This document shows, piece by piece, positions 11,467 to 24,397 of a DNA stretch of 64,000 bases. The stretch's first letter is position 1. Each line of letters opens with the position of its first letter. A program made the translations under genes and the position numbers. Source of the DNA: Ascaris suum (lineage: Eukaryota > Nematoda > Chromadorea > Rhabditida > Ascarididae); contig CM024189.1 in NCBI GenBank assembly GCA_013433145.1, positions 5,080,501-5,144,500 on the forward strand, read 5' to 3'. Below the pieces are notes generated by a model, which made no database searches, was not told where the DNA came from, and worked only from the letters and a program-made list of their open reading frames with translations.

Positions 11467-13631
11467 CCGTTCTTTGAACAGCGTTTCGATGTCCGATGTC
11501 GCTGACGCATGCTGCATGACTCACGTACGATTTATAAGCGCGTATGCGGTTCGGTTGCTTACCTGCCATCGTCCGACGATTCCAATGAATGTTCGTTATC
11601 TTTGTTGAGAGTCGATTGCTTCATTGCTATTCACTTCCACTTAAAAACCATAGAATTTAGTGCTTGCTATCATAATTTCGACATATCCCCAGGGTTTTCG
11701 AAATTCTGGATCGGTCACCATTTCCACACAAATCATTTCTTTTTTTTGCCGAAACCATAGATTTGCTTGAACCTCCGAGGACGACTGGGCTGGCTAGGAG
11801 TATGTGGATATTTTTCTTTAAGGTATGGCGTTCTTAAAGCTTAAATATTACTTTCAACTTTTGACTATTCATCTCTGCGTAAGGTTATTACAATAACAAA
11901 ACCGACTTTTCAAAGAAAAAAGCGCCGAAAGCAATAATAATGAAGATCAAATATTTTAACCTCATTCGGCTTTAAAGGAATTTTTCTCTCCCTCCACAAA
12001 GCACCATTTCCCTCATTTTTGTTTCAAACGTCCCCACTGATGAATTTTACTATCGAATGAGTTGTTTATAATGTAATTTTAGTTAGTTCACTAATTAGCT
12101 TTGTTTAAGTCTTTATCATCGATTCGTTCTATCGTTTATCGCTGATTTGATTTGTCATCATTTTCCGAGTTCCTTTGGCTTCCTATAATGTCATCATTCA
12201 AGGTTTTTTTATCAAATGCAAAACGTTTCCTTTTTCTTTTTTTCGAAAAAGAAGCAATTACCGAAGCAAAAAATGGACGATGTGCGCTACGTAGAAGGGT
12301 TCTCATATGCCAACAAGCAACAGTAGGTATGTGCGCGTTCACCTGAGTGTTACGTATCGATCTAGTGCTGAGTTATTTGTTAGGCACGGCGACGATTTGC
12401 TTCTTCACAATGCAATGCACATACAGTGGCGACTCGTTGTAATGCAGTGGAGTTCATTCGGCGTTTGCTGTATGCGCATTTGCATGATATTTAGAAGTTT
12501 AAAAAACATCGAAATGGATTTCAGTTATTTATAAAACGAAAATGAAAGGAAGTTGTTGACAGCATTGTCATTTAAATGCTCCAAGTGAAATAACTAGAAA
12601 AACTTTTCTAAACCTCATGAATGCGTCGTCTCACTCTAGTTTGAAGAAAGAAAAAAGCCTAATCTTGATGTGCCATGTACCAAATCAATGCTACCGCTCA
12701 TCTTATGCGTAAATTCTTTCAAGGACACAGAAATTCCTCGGCTAGTCCATTTGTGCTGCCTCAACGGCAGCAGTACCAGTTTGTTTCATCATTTGCTTGT
12801 CACTACAACGATTGTGGAGATGAGAAAGGAGGGTTGTCATTTTCTCCGGTTTAACCTCGTGAGAAGCAGAGACCGCAAAGATAAATGTTTCTTTCCTAAC
12901 CAGAGCGCGGATTTTTTTTCAATCTTTCCTTGAAACTTTTGGAAACCTATAACTAATCCTAAAAGTAATCCAGTCCCCCGTTTCAAACATCTGGTACTAA
13001 TGAAACTCGACATCTCACTACCTGAAGAATGAACCAGTGACACTGATTAATGTACGGCAGTGCTTTCAACTAAACACGTTTTGAAGCAATCGGTACTCAG
13101 TTATGCGGCCAGGGACTTTATTCGCTTCTTAATTTCTCCACCTTTGCTACTTCAGGACTTCGAAGGAAAAACGGAAGTAGAGTTTTCTTTTCTAATGTCT
13201 TTTCAAAATTTCCTTGGATAACTTTAGCTAGGTAACCCTGTCCTTTTAGCAGTTATCCGGGCTTTATTGGATTTTTATCCTGCTGATGACTACTGCAACA
13301 CTTTGGCGAAGCATGTTTGAGCACAGCAGCCAACTCATAACATACGAACTGTTCGAGTAGCTCGTATCCTTCTTTACTACTAAGAAACCATTTCTGTTTA
13401 TTATAAATGTGTTATTGCTGACAAATTTGCATAGTACTATTGTTCACACATTTTTATGATGTGTTATGTGACGTCTTAGTGCTCTAGTTTTGTATGCTGC
13501 TGTTACTAAAATCCAGTCGAAGGCATTTTTGACATATAATTCAGTTTGATAGCAATAACCTTTTGCCTCGCTTTTTTTGATAATCGGCTTATGTATTGGT
13601 CTCTCCAAAGAGTTTCATCATACAACTGTAA

Positions 13632-13649
13632 TTTTTTTTTCTTTTGCAG
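13632..13649 (+). promoter_or_regulatory. Strong splice acceptor 21 bases before the CYSTM start codon (possible trans-splice site)
   Basis: A run of T followed by CTTTTGCAG ends at 13649, and the coding ATG follows at 13671. An acceptor this close to a start codon is typical of nematode spliced-leader addition. It could equally be the end of a 5' UTR intron. Confidence 0.5.
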
Positions 13650-13670
13650 AAATCCGCATCATCGGTGTAA

Positions 13671-15310
13671 ATGTCAGCACCACCACCTTATCAGCAGCAA
13701 CCATACGGTCAAGCGGTCCGTTCTTCAAATTTTTTAAACCATTTTTTTAAAATAATGCACAGTCTTTATGCTTTTGATTTTTGCTATAGATGAAACATAC
13801 TATCTATTGTGGTTGCCTATTTCTGGCTTCATTTCGTTCGTTTGCCTGAGCCTGGATTGTACTTCCCGGGTATAGAGTGAAAAATATTTATGCTTGATTT
13901 GTAGTCTAAGAGCGACATTCGCAGCGGCAATTGCACATCGGTGATGGCGTTTTCAATTTTCATTTCTTAAATAACGGCTTCTGAGAATGTTGCGATCTTT
14001 GTAACTTAAAATTTTTACAGTATCCAGCACAACCGGGATTTAATCAAGTTGCTTACGGATATCCTGGTCAACAGCAGGCCTACTACCCTCCAAATCCGCA
14101 AGGATACCCTCCTCAAGGATATCCTCAGCAGACCTATCCCCCACAAGGATATGGATATCCTCAGCCACAAGTTGTGTAAGCACCTTTTCTTTTCAAATGA
14201 GTGTGACTCAGCGGCACTCTATATGAAATAACACTCTATATGAAAAATTAAAGAACATTTGCAACAGATTATTCATATTGTGTTTGATTATGATCCTAAT
14301 CTTTTGTCGTAGGTAGACCTACTCGCAAGTAGCAACGAAAATTACTCATTGCCGGAGGAAATGCAATTTCAAGGGAATCCTTGCGCGCATATCCAATTCA
14401 ACTTTGTGCGATGACTGCGAGCACTTTCAAAGATATACCAGGATTTAGCTGAGTGCCCGACTATTTACATGCAATACTACTGCTTTGTGGAATGAAATGG
14501 TTGACGATGAGAGCGTATGGAATGTGCATTCCACCAGACCAATGGCAATTGGTTGTGTCAGCAACATAGGCACTGTATTCCACCAGCTTAGACGTCATCA
14601 GCTAGGGTTGAGTCTGCGCTAATGTGCTTATGATCCAGTCCAAAAGGCACTTATCGTTATATTCAAAGTGATTTCAGATCATCGCAAAATCAAAGCGCAA
14701 AATCCAGCTTACAACTGCTTACCGCTTGAAAAGGTTGCAGATTTTGCTAGAAGCAGCCTTGCATTTAAGAAAAAGCTCGCCTGAGTGTTTCTGACGCGAC
14801 CAACGAATTCTTCAGTAGTCCATTAGATAGTCTGTATACTTTATGGTCGCTTACAAAAAGGTCTTATGAGACGAGCTCTATGCATTAATTCGTTTCATCA
14901 CTCCACATTTTTACCTTATTTACAAAACAGGGAATTAGGATAACTGGGTAGACTTTTTATGAAGCATTTATATTATGGAGCAGGATTCAACTTTTTTTAA
15001 CAGATTATTAGTGCTGCCGCATATTTGAAACGTTAAATTACCAGATACATTTGTTGCTGCTTGTGTGTGTGTTTTTTATTTACTCAGTACTAGGCGAGTT
15101 CGTTCTTAGTTTCCTATAAGATAAATTAAAAAGTGAGGACTCTCTAGACCTGTTGTTTCACTGAGTGCCATCTTGCTATTGTGAAATTACAATTTCAGAA
15201 CCGTTGAACGGGAATGTGATCACAATCGTAGCAGTGGATCGAATAACTGTTGTTTATGGGCGTTGTTGGCTTGTTGCTGTGGATGCTGTCTAGCAGAGTG
15301 CTGCGATTGA
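13671..15310 (+). CDS. CYSTM-type cysteine-rich transmembrane module protein, complete, 3 exons
   Basis: Exons 13671-13715, 14021-14175 and 15199-15310 join in phase (312 bases, 103 residues, TGA at 15308-15310). Residues 1-66 are a low-complexity head rich in Pro, Gln, Tyr and Gly, with GYP/QGYPPQ-like repeats (PPPYQQQPYGQ at the start). It is followed by a short charged linker (TVERECDHNR). The tail from C84 contains NNCCLWALLACCCGCCLAECCD, with nine cysteines in the last 20 residues. This order is that of the eukaryotic CYSTM family (human CYSTM1 and related yeast, plant and worm proteins), thought to sit in membranes and linked to stress tolerance. The exact role is unknown. The reading GTTGTG-TAA at the end of exon 2 would make an early stop. 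Splicing at GTAAGC (14176) avoids it and adds the diagnostic cysteine tail. Confidence 0.88.
14176..15198 (+). other. CYSTM gene intron 2
   Basis: A 1-kb intron (donor GTAAGC, acceptor AATTTCAG). No repeat or gene was recognised inside. If it is retained, the protein ends after VV with a TAA that overlaps the donor, which would remove the membrane tail. Confidence 0.75.
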
Positions 15311-16826
15311 CAAGTTCGTTCAATTTGCATACATATGCCTTAGATAGCAGGTAACCGTGAGGTTGGCAATGAATGGTCTCTGTGGCGTTTTCTAGGCAAC
15401 GATCTCTGGGTGAGTGAACGATTGTGCAAATAGAGAAAATTTAGAATGCTGGAGCCATGTGACTGTCCGATACTAAAGATTTTGATGCTTCGGTAATCGG
15501 CAGACGTATGCAAATATCGTATGTGTAGTGTATAGAAATGCGCAGGTGAGCCCAAAGTTCTGATGCGGAATGTTTCACTAATTTCGACTGCGGTGAATGG
15601 TCTTCATTGCGTCACAGCTATCGCCGCCTAAACAGAATGTAAAGTAAAGTCAGCTCGGCGAATTTTTATATCCACTGGCAACTAAACCAACGCAACTTTT
15701 CGTCATAATTTAAACGATGCAGCCTAGTAAATGGTAATTCTTAGTCCTCTGCGTGAACTTTTCAAGCAAGATTCGTTTTTCCTGTCCTCTCACGGAGCCA
15801 TTTTGCTCTATGTGAAGATTCGTTTTTAAAATATCTTGGTGCAAGCTTTCGATAACGATTCTTCCTAACAAAATTAATCGAGCGGAAATATCTTTTAAAA
15901 AACCCATTGAAAGCAAATCGGGAACAATGAAATTCGGTGGGCAATATAAGCGCCTTCCTGGCCTTAATCTGAACTGTCGGGTTATACAAGTTCCAATCAA
16001 AGTCACAGGAACTCAATAAGAGAGTATCCCTTTGTAATCAGTGCTTTGCTGTGAACTAGACACGACAGACATTAGCCTCTTAGGAAATCCATGCCGAAAA
16101 AAAACTTGAATCGGCTCCAGACGGCACTAGCTTAGCGTGCACTAAGATCAGAGAACTCATAGTAATTTACCAGGCGTATAAGTTGATAAGGGGGTGCCTG
16201 TGTGCGCTATGAATTCGCCATGGTTTAGCAAAATGCCAAAAAAAGCTGAGCTGAGGGCTTGACATTGTAACCGAACAGTTGAAGAGTATAACACAACAGT
16301 TTTGGCTGTTCACAAAATTTCAACATTGTCGTCACCGAAGATATATAAAGGCTGTTGCTATCTTTTTGGAACTGAGGCTTGACAACGCTTTCGAATGCTT
16401 AAATAAGGGATTCAATAATTTCACATCAAATAATTGTTTGAACTGAGCGCAAAAAGGAAATCGTTACTATCAGTAACTATCTGAATATTTTCTGCTTAGG
16501 TATATTTCCTTAAAAGTCGCTTAACTTAGCTGCACCTCATGGAGTTTCCTTGAGATTTTTTGCTCAGCTTTCATTGTATCATTATGTTAACTGTGGAGGT
16601 GACCTGCAATGTACTTATTGGAAGGGAAATGCCCGAATAGCTCAAGTGCGTTCATTGCACAGAATTTATCGGTTTATACCTGAGAATATCGTCCTCGCTT
16701 TATCAGCTCTGTTACTGTGGTGGCTCAGCTAGCCAAGTTTATCGTGATAATCAGATCAGACCTCATTATCAGAGGCGAATGGTTGATATTACTCTTGTGT
16801 TGCATCCAAGTGTTAACGTTTATTGT

Positions 16827-16828
<2 letters not shown>

Positions 16829-16857
<29 letters not shown>
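16829..16857 (+). repeat. (TA)n microsatellite
   Basis: About 29 bases of pure alternating TA. Confidence 0.95.
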
Positions 16858-16861
<4 letters not shown>

Positions 16862-17439
16862 ACATTGTTTCGTTAATTCTTATACCCGAAGGTTCATGAG
16901 GAAACCGCAGCTGATTTGATTTTAAAATGTCATCATTCGTTGTGAATTCTATGTGCAAACTTTTGAAGGTTGTATTCACGCTAATATTGCTATGATATGT
17001 AATTTTCCTATATGAGAGAGTTAATAAATGAAATTTTTGATGCAACCAATCGAACTCGCATCACTACGTAAGTGTAGTAAAAAAAACAGCAGTGATCGGG
17101 TTAATAAAGCGTTATACATTAGTAGCACCTGCGCGTACAGCTCATTGCAATGCCAGTTCAAGAGGTTTTAGCATCCCGCAGCGTTTTTTCGAGTTGGAAA
17201 AGATGCAGTCATGCACTGAAAGTTCATCTTTTATCTAAACTTTAGATTGTAAAGAGTCTTAAATTTACGCGATTTCTCGATTAAACGAAACGCCAATCAG
17301 ACAGAACCCATGGAGTGCAATACAGACGGCAAAAGAGTGTACCGCGGCGGAAGTAAATACCACCTTCGTAATAATATCAGCGATGTGACATATAGGCTTC
17401 GTTGTGTATTTTTAGTATTGTTTGTTTTACTATTTATGT

Positions 17440-17790
17440 TAGTGTGATCAGTGTTAGTATTAGTACTGCTGCGAGAATCGAAAGTAGTTTTAGAAATATA
17501 TCAATAACCGGTATTAAAAGTTATTACTAATAATGATAACAGTAATAGTAGTGATGTTAATTGTAATAATAACAATAATAAAAGTTAGAGATAGAGGATA
17601 GTAACAGTAATAATAATAAGAATAATAACATTTACTGATGATAGTAATCGATAGTAATAATGGTAATTATAATAAATAGTTATTGATGAATGGTAAATAA
17701 TAATGATGGTCGTAATAACAGTAAATAAGTAAATAAGTGAATAAATAATGACAATAATAATACTAGTACCAATAATAGTAATGAAGCAGT
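17440..17790 (+). repeat. AAT/GTA-rich degenerate trinucleotide field
   Basis: About 350 bases dominated by AAT, AGT and AAC triplets (for example AATAATAATAAGAATAATAAC), with many stop codons on the + strand. It appears to be an old, decayed trinucleotide repeat. Confidence 0.8.
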
Positions 17791-20700
17791 CATTATGTCG
17801 CTAGTATTGTTGCTCCTGACTATTTCTACTACAGTTATCGCTGTTATTGTTACAATTATAAAAACCTGCTTTGCCACGTGCTGTAAGGAACTTTCATTGC
17901 CCTCTTCACACTGCACTCTATGCGATAAGATCGACCTACTTTATGCAAGAAATCAGAAACAAAATTTAACGGATCGAAACGATGTCTAACCTAGAGCTCA
18001 TCTTCGAACTTGCTGTGTTCGTTGGGCATTTGCATGCTTTTATGAACGTGTTTATTCCACAGAACTGTTTCAGAATCTCAGATTTCGAGAAAACACGTTA
18101 AGAAATCTGCCGGTGGAGCTGGCATGATATGTGCTTTTACATTCTGCTCTTCTGAGGAGTTTGTTTCATTACTTGCAAACGAAATGATGCCTCCATGCTT
18201 TAACCAATCGGTCGACTGCACAACTCTTTTCAGGAATGACCCGCTTTATTTGTAACTCATCCGATAAAAATGAAAGACCGGCTAGAACAAAGTGTATGCG
18301 AATTTTTTCTGTCTCCAAATGCCTGTAATTTCTTTAAGTTGATGGATGAAATGAATGAACAAAGGCTCTCGCTATAGTGTCTCATATACTCAACGAATTT
18401 CGCAACATAAGCTTAAGCTGCCTCAAAGTTAAAATCACCGTGTAAACAAGCAAATACACATGCGCACACAAACGAATCTAGAAACACGACGTCGCAGCAG
18501 TGCGCTTCTGTAAGCAATTTTGCAGAAGCGCTTAAAAACCGAATGAAAAAAACACTTCCGAAGTGCATTTATAGGACAATAGAGAATTGCATTTTTTTTT
18601 CTCTTTCTAACATTCATGGCATCCATGGCACCTCTGGCGTCTGTGGACCTTTTTTAATGCGCTGCACAAGTTTTCCTCAATGTTGTCATTCAACGAACTG
18701 CATCGAATATTTCTTTTAAGGTAACTTTGGAATAAATAACCAAGTACCATTTGCAGACACTGTGGGAATAATAGCAGCACTGCGGTTGTGACATTTCTTT
18801 TCCAACGTATTTCTGTTGAGAAGCATATTGTATACCGCGAAATCGTTCCAAAGAATGAAAATTTACCTGGTTGCTAAGCAAATTTGCATAGCATTGGAGC
18901 ATATTAAAACGTCCGGATTAGTGATACGTGTTGGTAAAACGTTCAAAACGCTTTTTTTGCAGTAAGGTATACTGCATAGAAAAGAATTGCAAAAAACTTT
19001 CATATGAACAGACTTAGATTCATATTGACTATCTGTAGATTTCCAGAACTGCCTTTCCAAAAGAGCAGTCGGTTTCCAAAAGGAATTCATCACAGAACAA
19101 CCTGGAATGAATGCTTTCATAAGGGGGAAAAAAATATGCAAATGGTATCGGTTCACAGAGCCAACTGACTTTTGGTGCACTCGCTGAAAGAGACGATTGA
19201 CGTGTGAAGGGTGCGATAAAAAACGACCGTGGAACCAGTTTCGCGTTGTGAGCCTTACGCCAGCTCAGCGCTCCTTTTGTGGCGCTTGTATGCAGATTGC
19301 GCGATCGCTCGTTTCGTTCGCCACTTAGAGTCAACCGATAGCCAAATCACCACATGTTTTGATAAATACAGTTCACGTGTTCACTTTTTTACCTTGTTTA
19401 GGATTGAAATGTATACACCATGTTCTTTTAATAGAGGATCATTTTGAGCAGATTTCTGTGAAGATAATTTCGAGGAAATTAGTTTACTAAGTAGTGGTGG
19501 TTTTGTACTTCTTTTCGTTGCAGTTTTCCTATGGATTATATATTTTGATTTTATGGAAGTTAATTTTAATTTTGATTTAAAAAATTTTTAAATTTCGATT
19601 TTAAAAAATTATATCAGCTTAATTTATGGAAGTTGAATATATATGTATTTTGATGTTTGCTGTAAATTGATGCATAATTGTGAACAAGCTTTGCGCCGGA
19701 TTGTTTCACTACAGTGAATCTTTTAATCGAAGTCAGCAGAACTGTTGCCATGCAGATCTTCATGCATTCTCAATTGCTTCTATTTTGATAACCACTCACT
19801 CTCAGCTGAATATCAATTTAAAATTATTCTCAACGGCACTAAATTTTATTTCCGACTGTAGTATTTAATAGAAAATGTAAATGACTGTAAATAACAAACA
19901 TTTTAGAATTAAAGCCATTTTAAGGGCTCCTGGTTTATAAAATTAGTCTCTGAAGGTGCTTAATCAGGGATATGTTTGATACATACCTGGTGCGCCTTCA
20001 TTTACATGCATTTTTTTTCTAGAAGTTTTTTGCTAAATCATATCACGCAGCACGTAATTTGATAATAAAGGCTATGCAGCAATATCTGGTTGAAGCGAGC
20101 CCGCCCACTCTACAGGGATGATGGAATCGTTTCTGCAAAGATCGAACTCACCCAGTCAGTCCCCTCTAAGCATTGCGGAAAAACCAACACCACGATTAAG
20201 AAATTCAATAGAACTATTCTGCACCCCTACAATTCACCACCTTTACTTGGAACTTGAATTTTTGTGGCACGATTTTCTTTGACCAATATTTGATGCAAAC
20301 TTTAAACGCTCAATATGGAATCATTAAATGCTTTATTAGATGCAGTATCGTTTTACTAATCGTTTTCCAACAGAATAAAAACAATTTTCATTTCCATAAT
20401 AGCTTGCTTGAATCACTGTCATAGAGATTTATTCAGCAGCATCACTTCTAAATGGGGTGCCTTTTTGGGGACTCAAAATTGTGATAGCGAAAAACTGCGG
20501 CTTGTGCTATCAAGCTGAAAAACTGCGGGAGGCAACAAACAGCTACATGCTGTCTTGCATACTGATGCGTTTTCCCCTAATTTTCGACTGTCACAATTCT
20601 TAATTTGCGCAGAAGTGTTTGCATAATGGGTTCATTTTCCGCATGCAAGACGTTCACTTTTCATATCATTCTGTAGAATTCAGTAACCATATTTAAAATT

Positions 20701-21289
20701 TAAGAAATAAGCAGAAAACTGTTAGGTAGAAAGTGTTTCGTGAAATATGTCAGCTTCAAATGTAGAAGTCGAACATATTTGTCCGGTTTAGTAATAAACG
20801 CTGCCTTTCAAATTATCTGCTGGAATTAGGAATTAATGCATTTGAAAGTACTGTACCTTTCTGCATTTTTTCTATTTTTGACCTCGTTCAGGTTTATTTC
20901 CTTTGCATTTATGCGGTTGATGTCGCCATGTTTGATATGTCAGTTATTGCTGCTGTATGAATAGGTTTTATGGCAGAATATTATGCCTGTTTATCGCTTG
21001 AAATTGTCACCAAAATGATCACCTTTAGCGATAGTGTGCCTACCGTTCCGTCTTCGACAATTGTTAAGAGCATTTCTTTGAGAAGTAGTGAGTAACGATC
21101 ATTCGTTTTCGCTATTGCTTCGATTGTATAGCTGACATAGGGAGATGTACGCTACGTATTTGCAAGGTGATTTTTAAGTTGCACTTCATGAGCGAGTGTT
21201 ACCAGTGGGAATGGCGTCCATTGTCGGAAATATTGCCCAATGAGTGACGTAATCAGTGTTGTTTTAGAAAAGAATGACGTAAATAGCTG

Positions 21290-21450
21290 ATACCAGCGTG
21301 GCGAGTCTCCAACCTTCGGCGGAGTTCTCGATGGGGACCCTGTGGGAAAGCATCTCCCCGGCTTTTTTCTTTCCGGCTTTGTCGCCAGGGTTCTCGTCTC
21401 GACAAATCTCCCCTCAAGTGTACTCACCTTCCCCACCCACCTTTGACCAG
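21290..21450. other. GC-rich island in the intergenic gap
   Basis: A roughly 160-base block much richer in G and C than its surroundings, with short open frames on both strands (21152-21436 minus, 21298-21501 plus). It is probably a piece of a dispersed repeat or a conserved non-coding element. No protein family was recognised. Confidence 0.35.
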
Positions 21451-22817
21451 AAACCCACTTGCCGCATTACACTACCTGATACACTTTTCACAGGTACCTG
21501 ATTTTAGCTGAAAAACAAACGACGTTCTTACAGGAACATGGAGCAGAACGTTTTCATTCTTCTTAAATTTACTGCTAATATTTTCTTCAATACATAAAAA
21601 CATAGCTATCGTTTTCTACGGACCTTCCATTATCTCCCATTTGCTGAAGTAGTTATCATTTCCATGCTTTTGGTCGTCTATTTTTAAGATGCTGGATTTC
21701 AGGATCTAATAATCAGTTTGTATTTCCACAGATTTCTTATCACTTTTCGGTTTTCACCTAAGAGCATAAAGAATTCATATGCAGTCTGCATAGAATAAAA
21801 TGATCGAAATTCCTCCGAATAGGGAACCAAATGCGTGAATTAAAATATTTTGTTGTTATTAACAAATTTAGCTTTTTAGCTCTAATCTCATCTATCATAA
21901 TCGCTTGCAGTATAAACTGAAGTATGCACTTTTGTCTAATTTTTCCTGAAAATCAACTCAGCTAACGAAACTCTTAACGGTGAAGTTGAGGAAAGAAACT
22001 AGATTTTTGAACTATTTTCTTCACCTGTGACTTTTCTTCCACTGGGGACAATCGCTCACTTTCTTGATGCTCTCACTTGTGTTGCGAGAACATTTTATGT
22101 AGCGCCTAATATGCATACATATTTCCTTATTTTCTCACCGCATAAATCGTTGCAAATTCCACTCATTCTACACCTGTTTCCTCCGACTCGTAAATGTCGT
22201 TGTCGATTTTCATATGTTGATCACTTATGCGAAAAAAAAAATCGAAACACGCTTGCGCGCAGCATAAAAACGTTTAGCAATCACATGCATAAAACCAAAA
22301 TTTCTCTGTGGCAATCGTTTCGTTGTGCTTTGTTCCGTACGATTTCCTCAGAGTGATCAGAAACTTCATTATTCGTTTCAAAAACTCGAAACACCATGAA
22401 GTCAGGAATTAAATAATGTCAAGAGGATGCTCATTTTTTATTAGCTCTATGGCGCAACATATATCTGTTTAATTATCCATTATTTCTCCACTTTCAAGTT
22501 TTTCTTTTATTTCGAATTTCCCATAGCATTTCCTGTTTAAGATTTTCCTGTCAGTGTTCTGAATTCCTTGGCACTAAGATTCATTTCAATTTCTGCTTTT
22601 TTTTGCTATCGAATTGTAGGTATTCTTTTGATTTTTCTATGCTCAACATACATAGTGCATTTTCTCTAATGAAATTCCCAGGTGTTATTGTATTTTCTCA
22701 TCTCAAAACCAATGACGTCATTCGATGCACTGACCCCTAACGTTTCCGAGTGACTATGTGGTAACACACAATGAAAGCAAGTGAATGATGACGGAATAAA
22801 AAACTTCTTAAGCTGTA

Positions 22818-22875
22818 TTAGTCGAAGGAAGGAGGGGGCGGAGTGTAGGAGAGGGATTAAGAGTAAGGGGAAGTG
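22818..22875 (+). repeat. Purine-rich tract
   Basis: A G/A-rich stretch (GGAAGGAGGGGGCGGAGTG and onward), one of a set of similar tracts in non-coding DNA of this window. Confidence 0.7.
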
Positions 22876-23554
22876 AACATAAAAATACTGCCACCTAGAG
22901 ACAATATTCAAAGAGAAGTGACAAAACCTATGCGCGCGTCCTTTCGTTTACCCTAGTCATCCGATAGTGCAATTTTTGTCGGTGCGGTGCTTGCATCACA
23001 AAGAGCGTGCCACCTACATATAAAGCACCTCTCACCTGTTGTCTCATAGGTCTCCAAAGAGCGTGAAACGTGGCTGTATTCTCTGAGTCTTCTCAGACCT
23101 GCACTTTTTTGCGCTTCTGCCCATAGTAACAATAGAAAGTGCATGTTTTCGATTTTCTTACTTGAATCTTCTCAACATTTGATTGCTCAGAAATCTATTG
23201 TGTAAGTACTTCCGCTGCTTATTTTTCCTGCTAAGCCTCTAAATCGAAATGTTGGAGATGTAATTCCAGAGTGAGTTATAATACCAACTATGAAATGATA
23301 TGTTCCAAGTGTGACATCATTCTTATAGAGGGAGCTCCAAAGAGTATCTTATTTGGTTATTTGCTAAATGAAGAAGGCAAGGAAAGCGCTATCGCATCTG
23401 GTGGCGATGAAAGGAGAAGGAGTTGAGAGTGATTCTCCTTAATGTTTAGCTCCAAAATATCTCAATCAAAGTTTTGGATGAGTTGAGCTTGAATCTCAAA
23501 AGCTATGCTATAAGTATGGGCGATTAGGCAGTAGATAATTCACTCAAAACGTCT

Positions 23555-24013
23555 TGATCTGCCTATAATCCTTGCGTGAAGATCCAAGAGAGTGAGACGC
23601 GGAGTTTTCTTGATTTGTCACTTGATGCAGAGTCAGTAATCCAACAGTCTATAATCCAGTTTCTTGATCGACCGCTTAAGGAGTATCAACCGAATCTATC
23701 GAAACTAAAGGATTACAGAGCATTCTTTAGCATATCACTGGCATCACTCGCAATACCGAAAAGTGCCGTTCTCGTATCGCCATTCGATGTAAAGTTTGCG
23801 CAGCTTTATGATGAGCGCTTCGCATCGTCGTTTCCGCCTCTACATTTCACCATTTGCCACCATTCTGCTCATTCGAGTTTCGCGCTACTTTCTTTGCATG
23901 ACGAACTCATTGTTGTGCACATATACTCTTCCAGTGTAAAGACATCCTTGCCCCTTCTAGCGACTTCAACGATTTATCCCATGCTTTCATCGTTCATAAC
24001 GCTTCCGCAATAG
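23555..24013 (+). pseudogene. Unidentified open frame with a faint ubiquitin-protease-like motif
   Basis: A frame stays open for about 150 codons to TAG at 24011. It has no proper ATG near the front (GTG at 23576). Near its start it reads ETRSFLDLSLDAESVIQQSI, followed by FLDRPL. That resembles the E-x-FLDLSLD stretch before the zinc-binding Cys motif in ubiquitin-specific proteases. The expected following YxCxxC is absent (EYQPNLSKLKDY), so the match is weak. No flanking exons were found. It could be a decayed fragment, an exon of an unrecognised gene, or chance. Confidence 0.22.
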
Positions 24014-24355
24014 CATCCCATTTTTCAACAGTAATCATATTATTCAAGCCCTCAATGGTCAAGCTTAACTCGTTTAGTTAGCTTAGAAGTGTGCAGTCAG
24101 AACCTGCAGTTTTGCACGTAAAGCTTCCACTTTATTTGCTTTGTACCTCTGAGGGGCTGAAATCCAGAAACGACATGGATTGTAGGTATCGTGTATCATT
24201 TGGAAACTTTTTTTTCGTAGATAATGCGTACAAAATTTTTTGACCATAGAAGTCTCATTCACAGCTGAAGTCGATTGCAATATGTATGCACTGTATGCAC
24301 GTATTTGTAGGTATTGATCGTTTGCAAAATACCTATTTGAACATTAATAATTCAA

Positions 24356-24397
24356 AGCATTATCGACAGCCGTAGCAGCTCGGCTGTCGATAATGCT
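24356..24397. repeat. Perfect 17-bp inverted repeat with 8-base loop
   Basis: The left arm 24356-24372 (AGCATTATCGACAGCCG) is exactly complementary to the right arm 24381-24397 (CGGCTGTCGATAATGCT), with loop TAGCAGCT. Pairing stops outside the arms, so it is short for a typical microRNA precursor. Confidence 0.9.

Larger units (their letters stand above)
9631..13670. other. Intergenic region between the glucosylceramidase and CYSTM genes
   Basis: About 4 kb with no supported gene. Its left end must contain the 3' UTR of the glucosylceramidase gene; ATTAAA at 9660-9665 is a possible weak poly(A) signal. It contains the long TG repeat at 11382-11466, whose repeat peptides create several spurious open frames on both strands. 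The right end should contain the promoter of the CYSTM gene. Nothing else was recognised. Confidence 0.6.

Noticed and set aside
11127..11608. Several long open frames on both strands with Thr-His, Val-Cys repeats
   Set aside because: They are translations of the (TG)n microsatellite at 11382-11466 and its decayed flanks.
24356..24397. MicroRNA precursor
   Set aside because: The arms pair for only 17 bp and pairing ends abruptly, so the hairpin is shorter than usual precursors. Kept as an inverted repeat.
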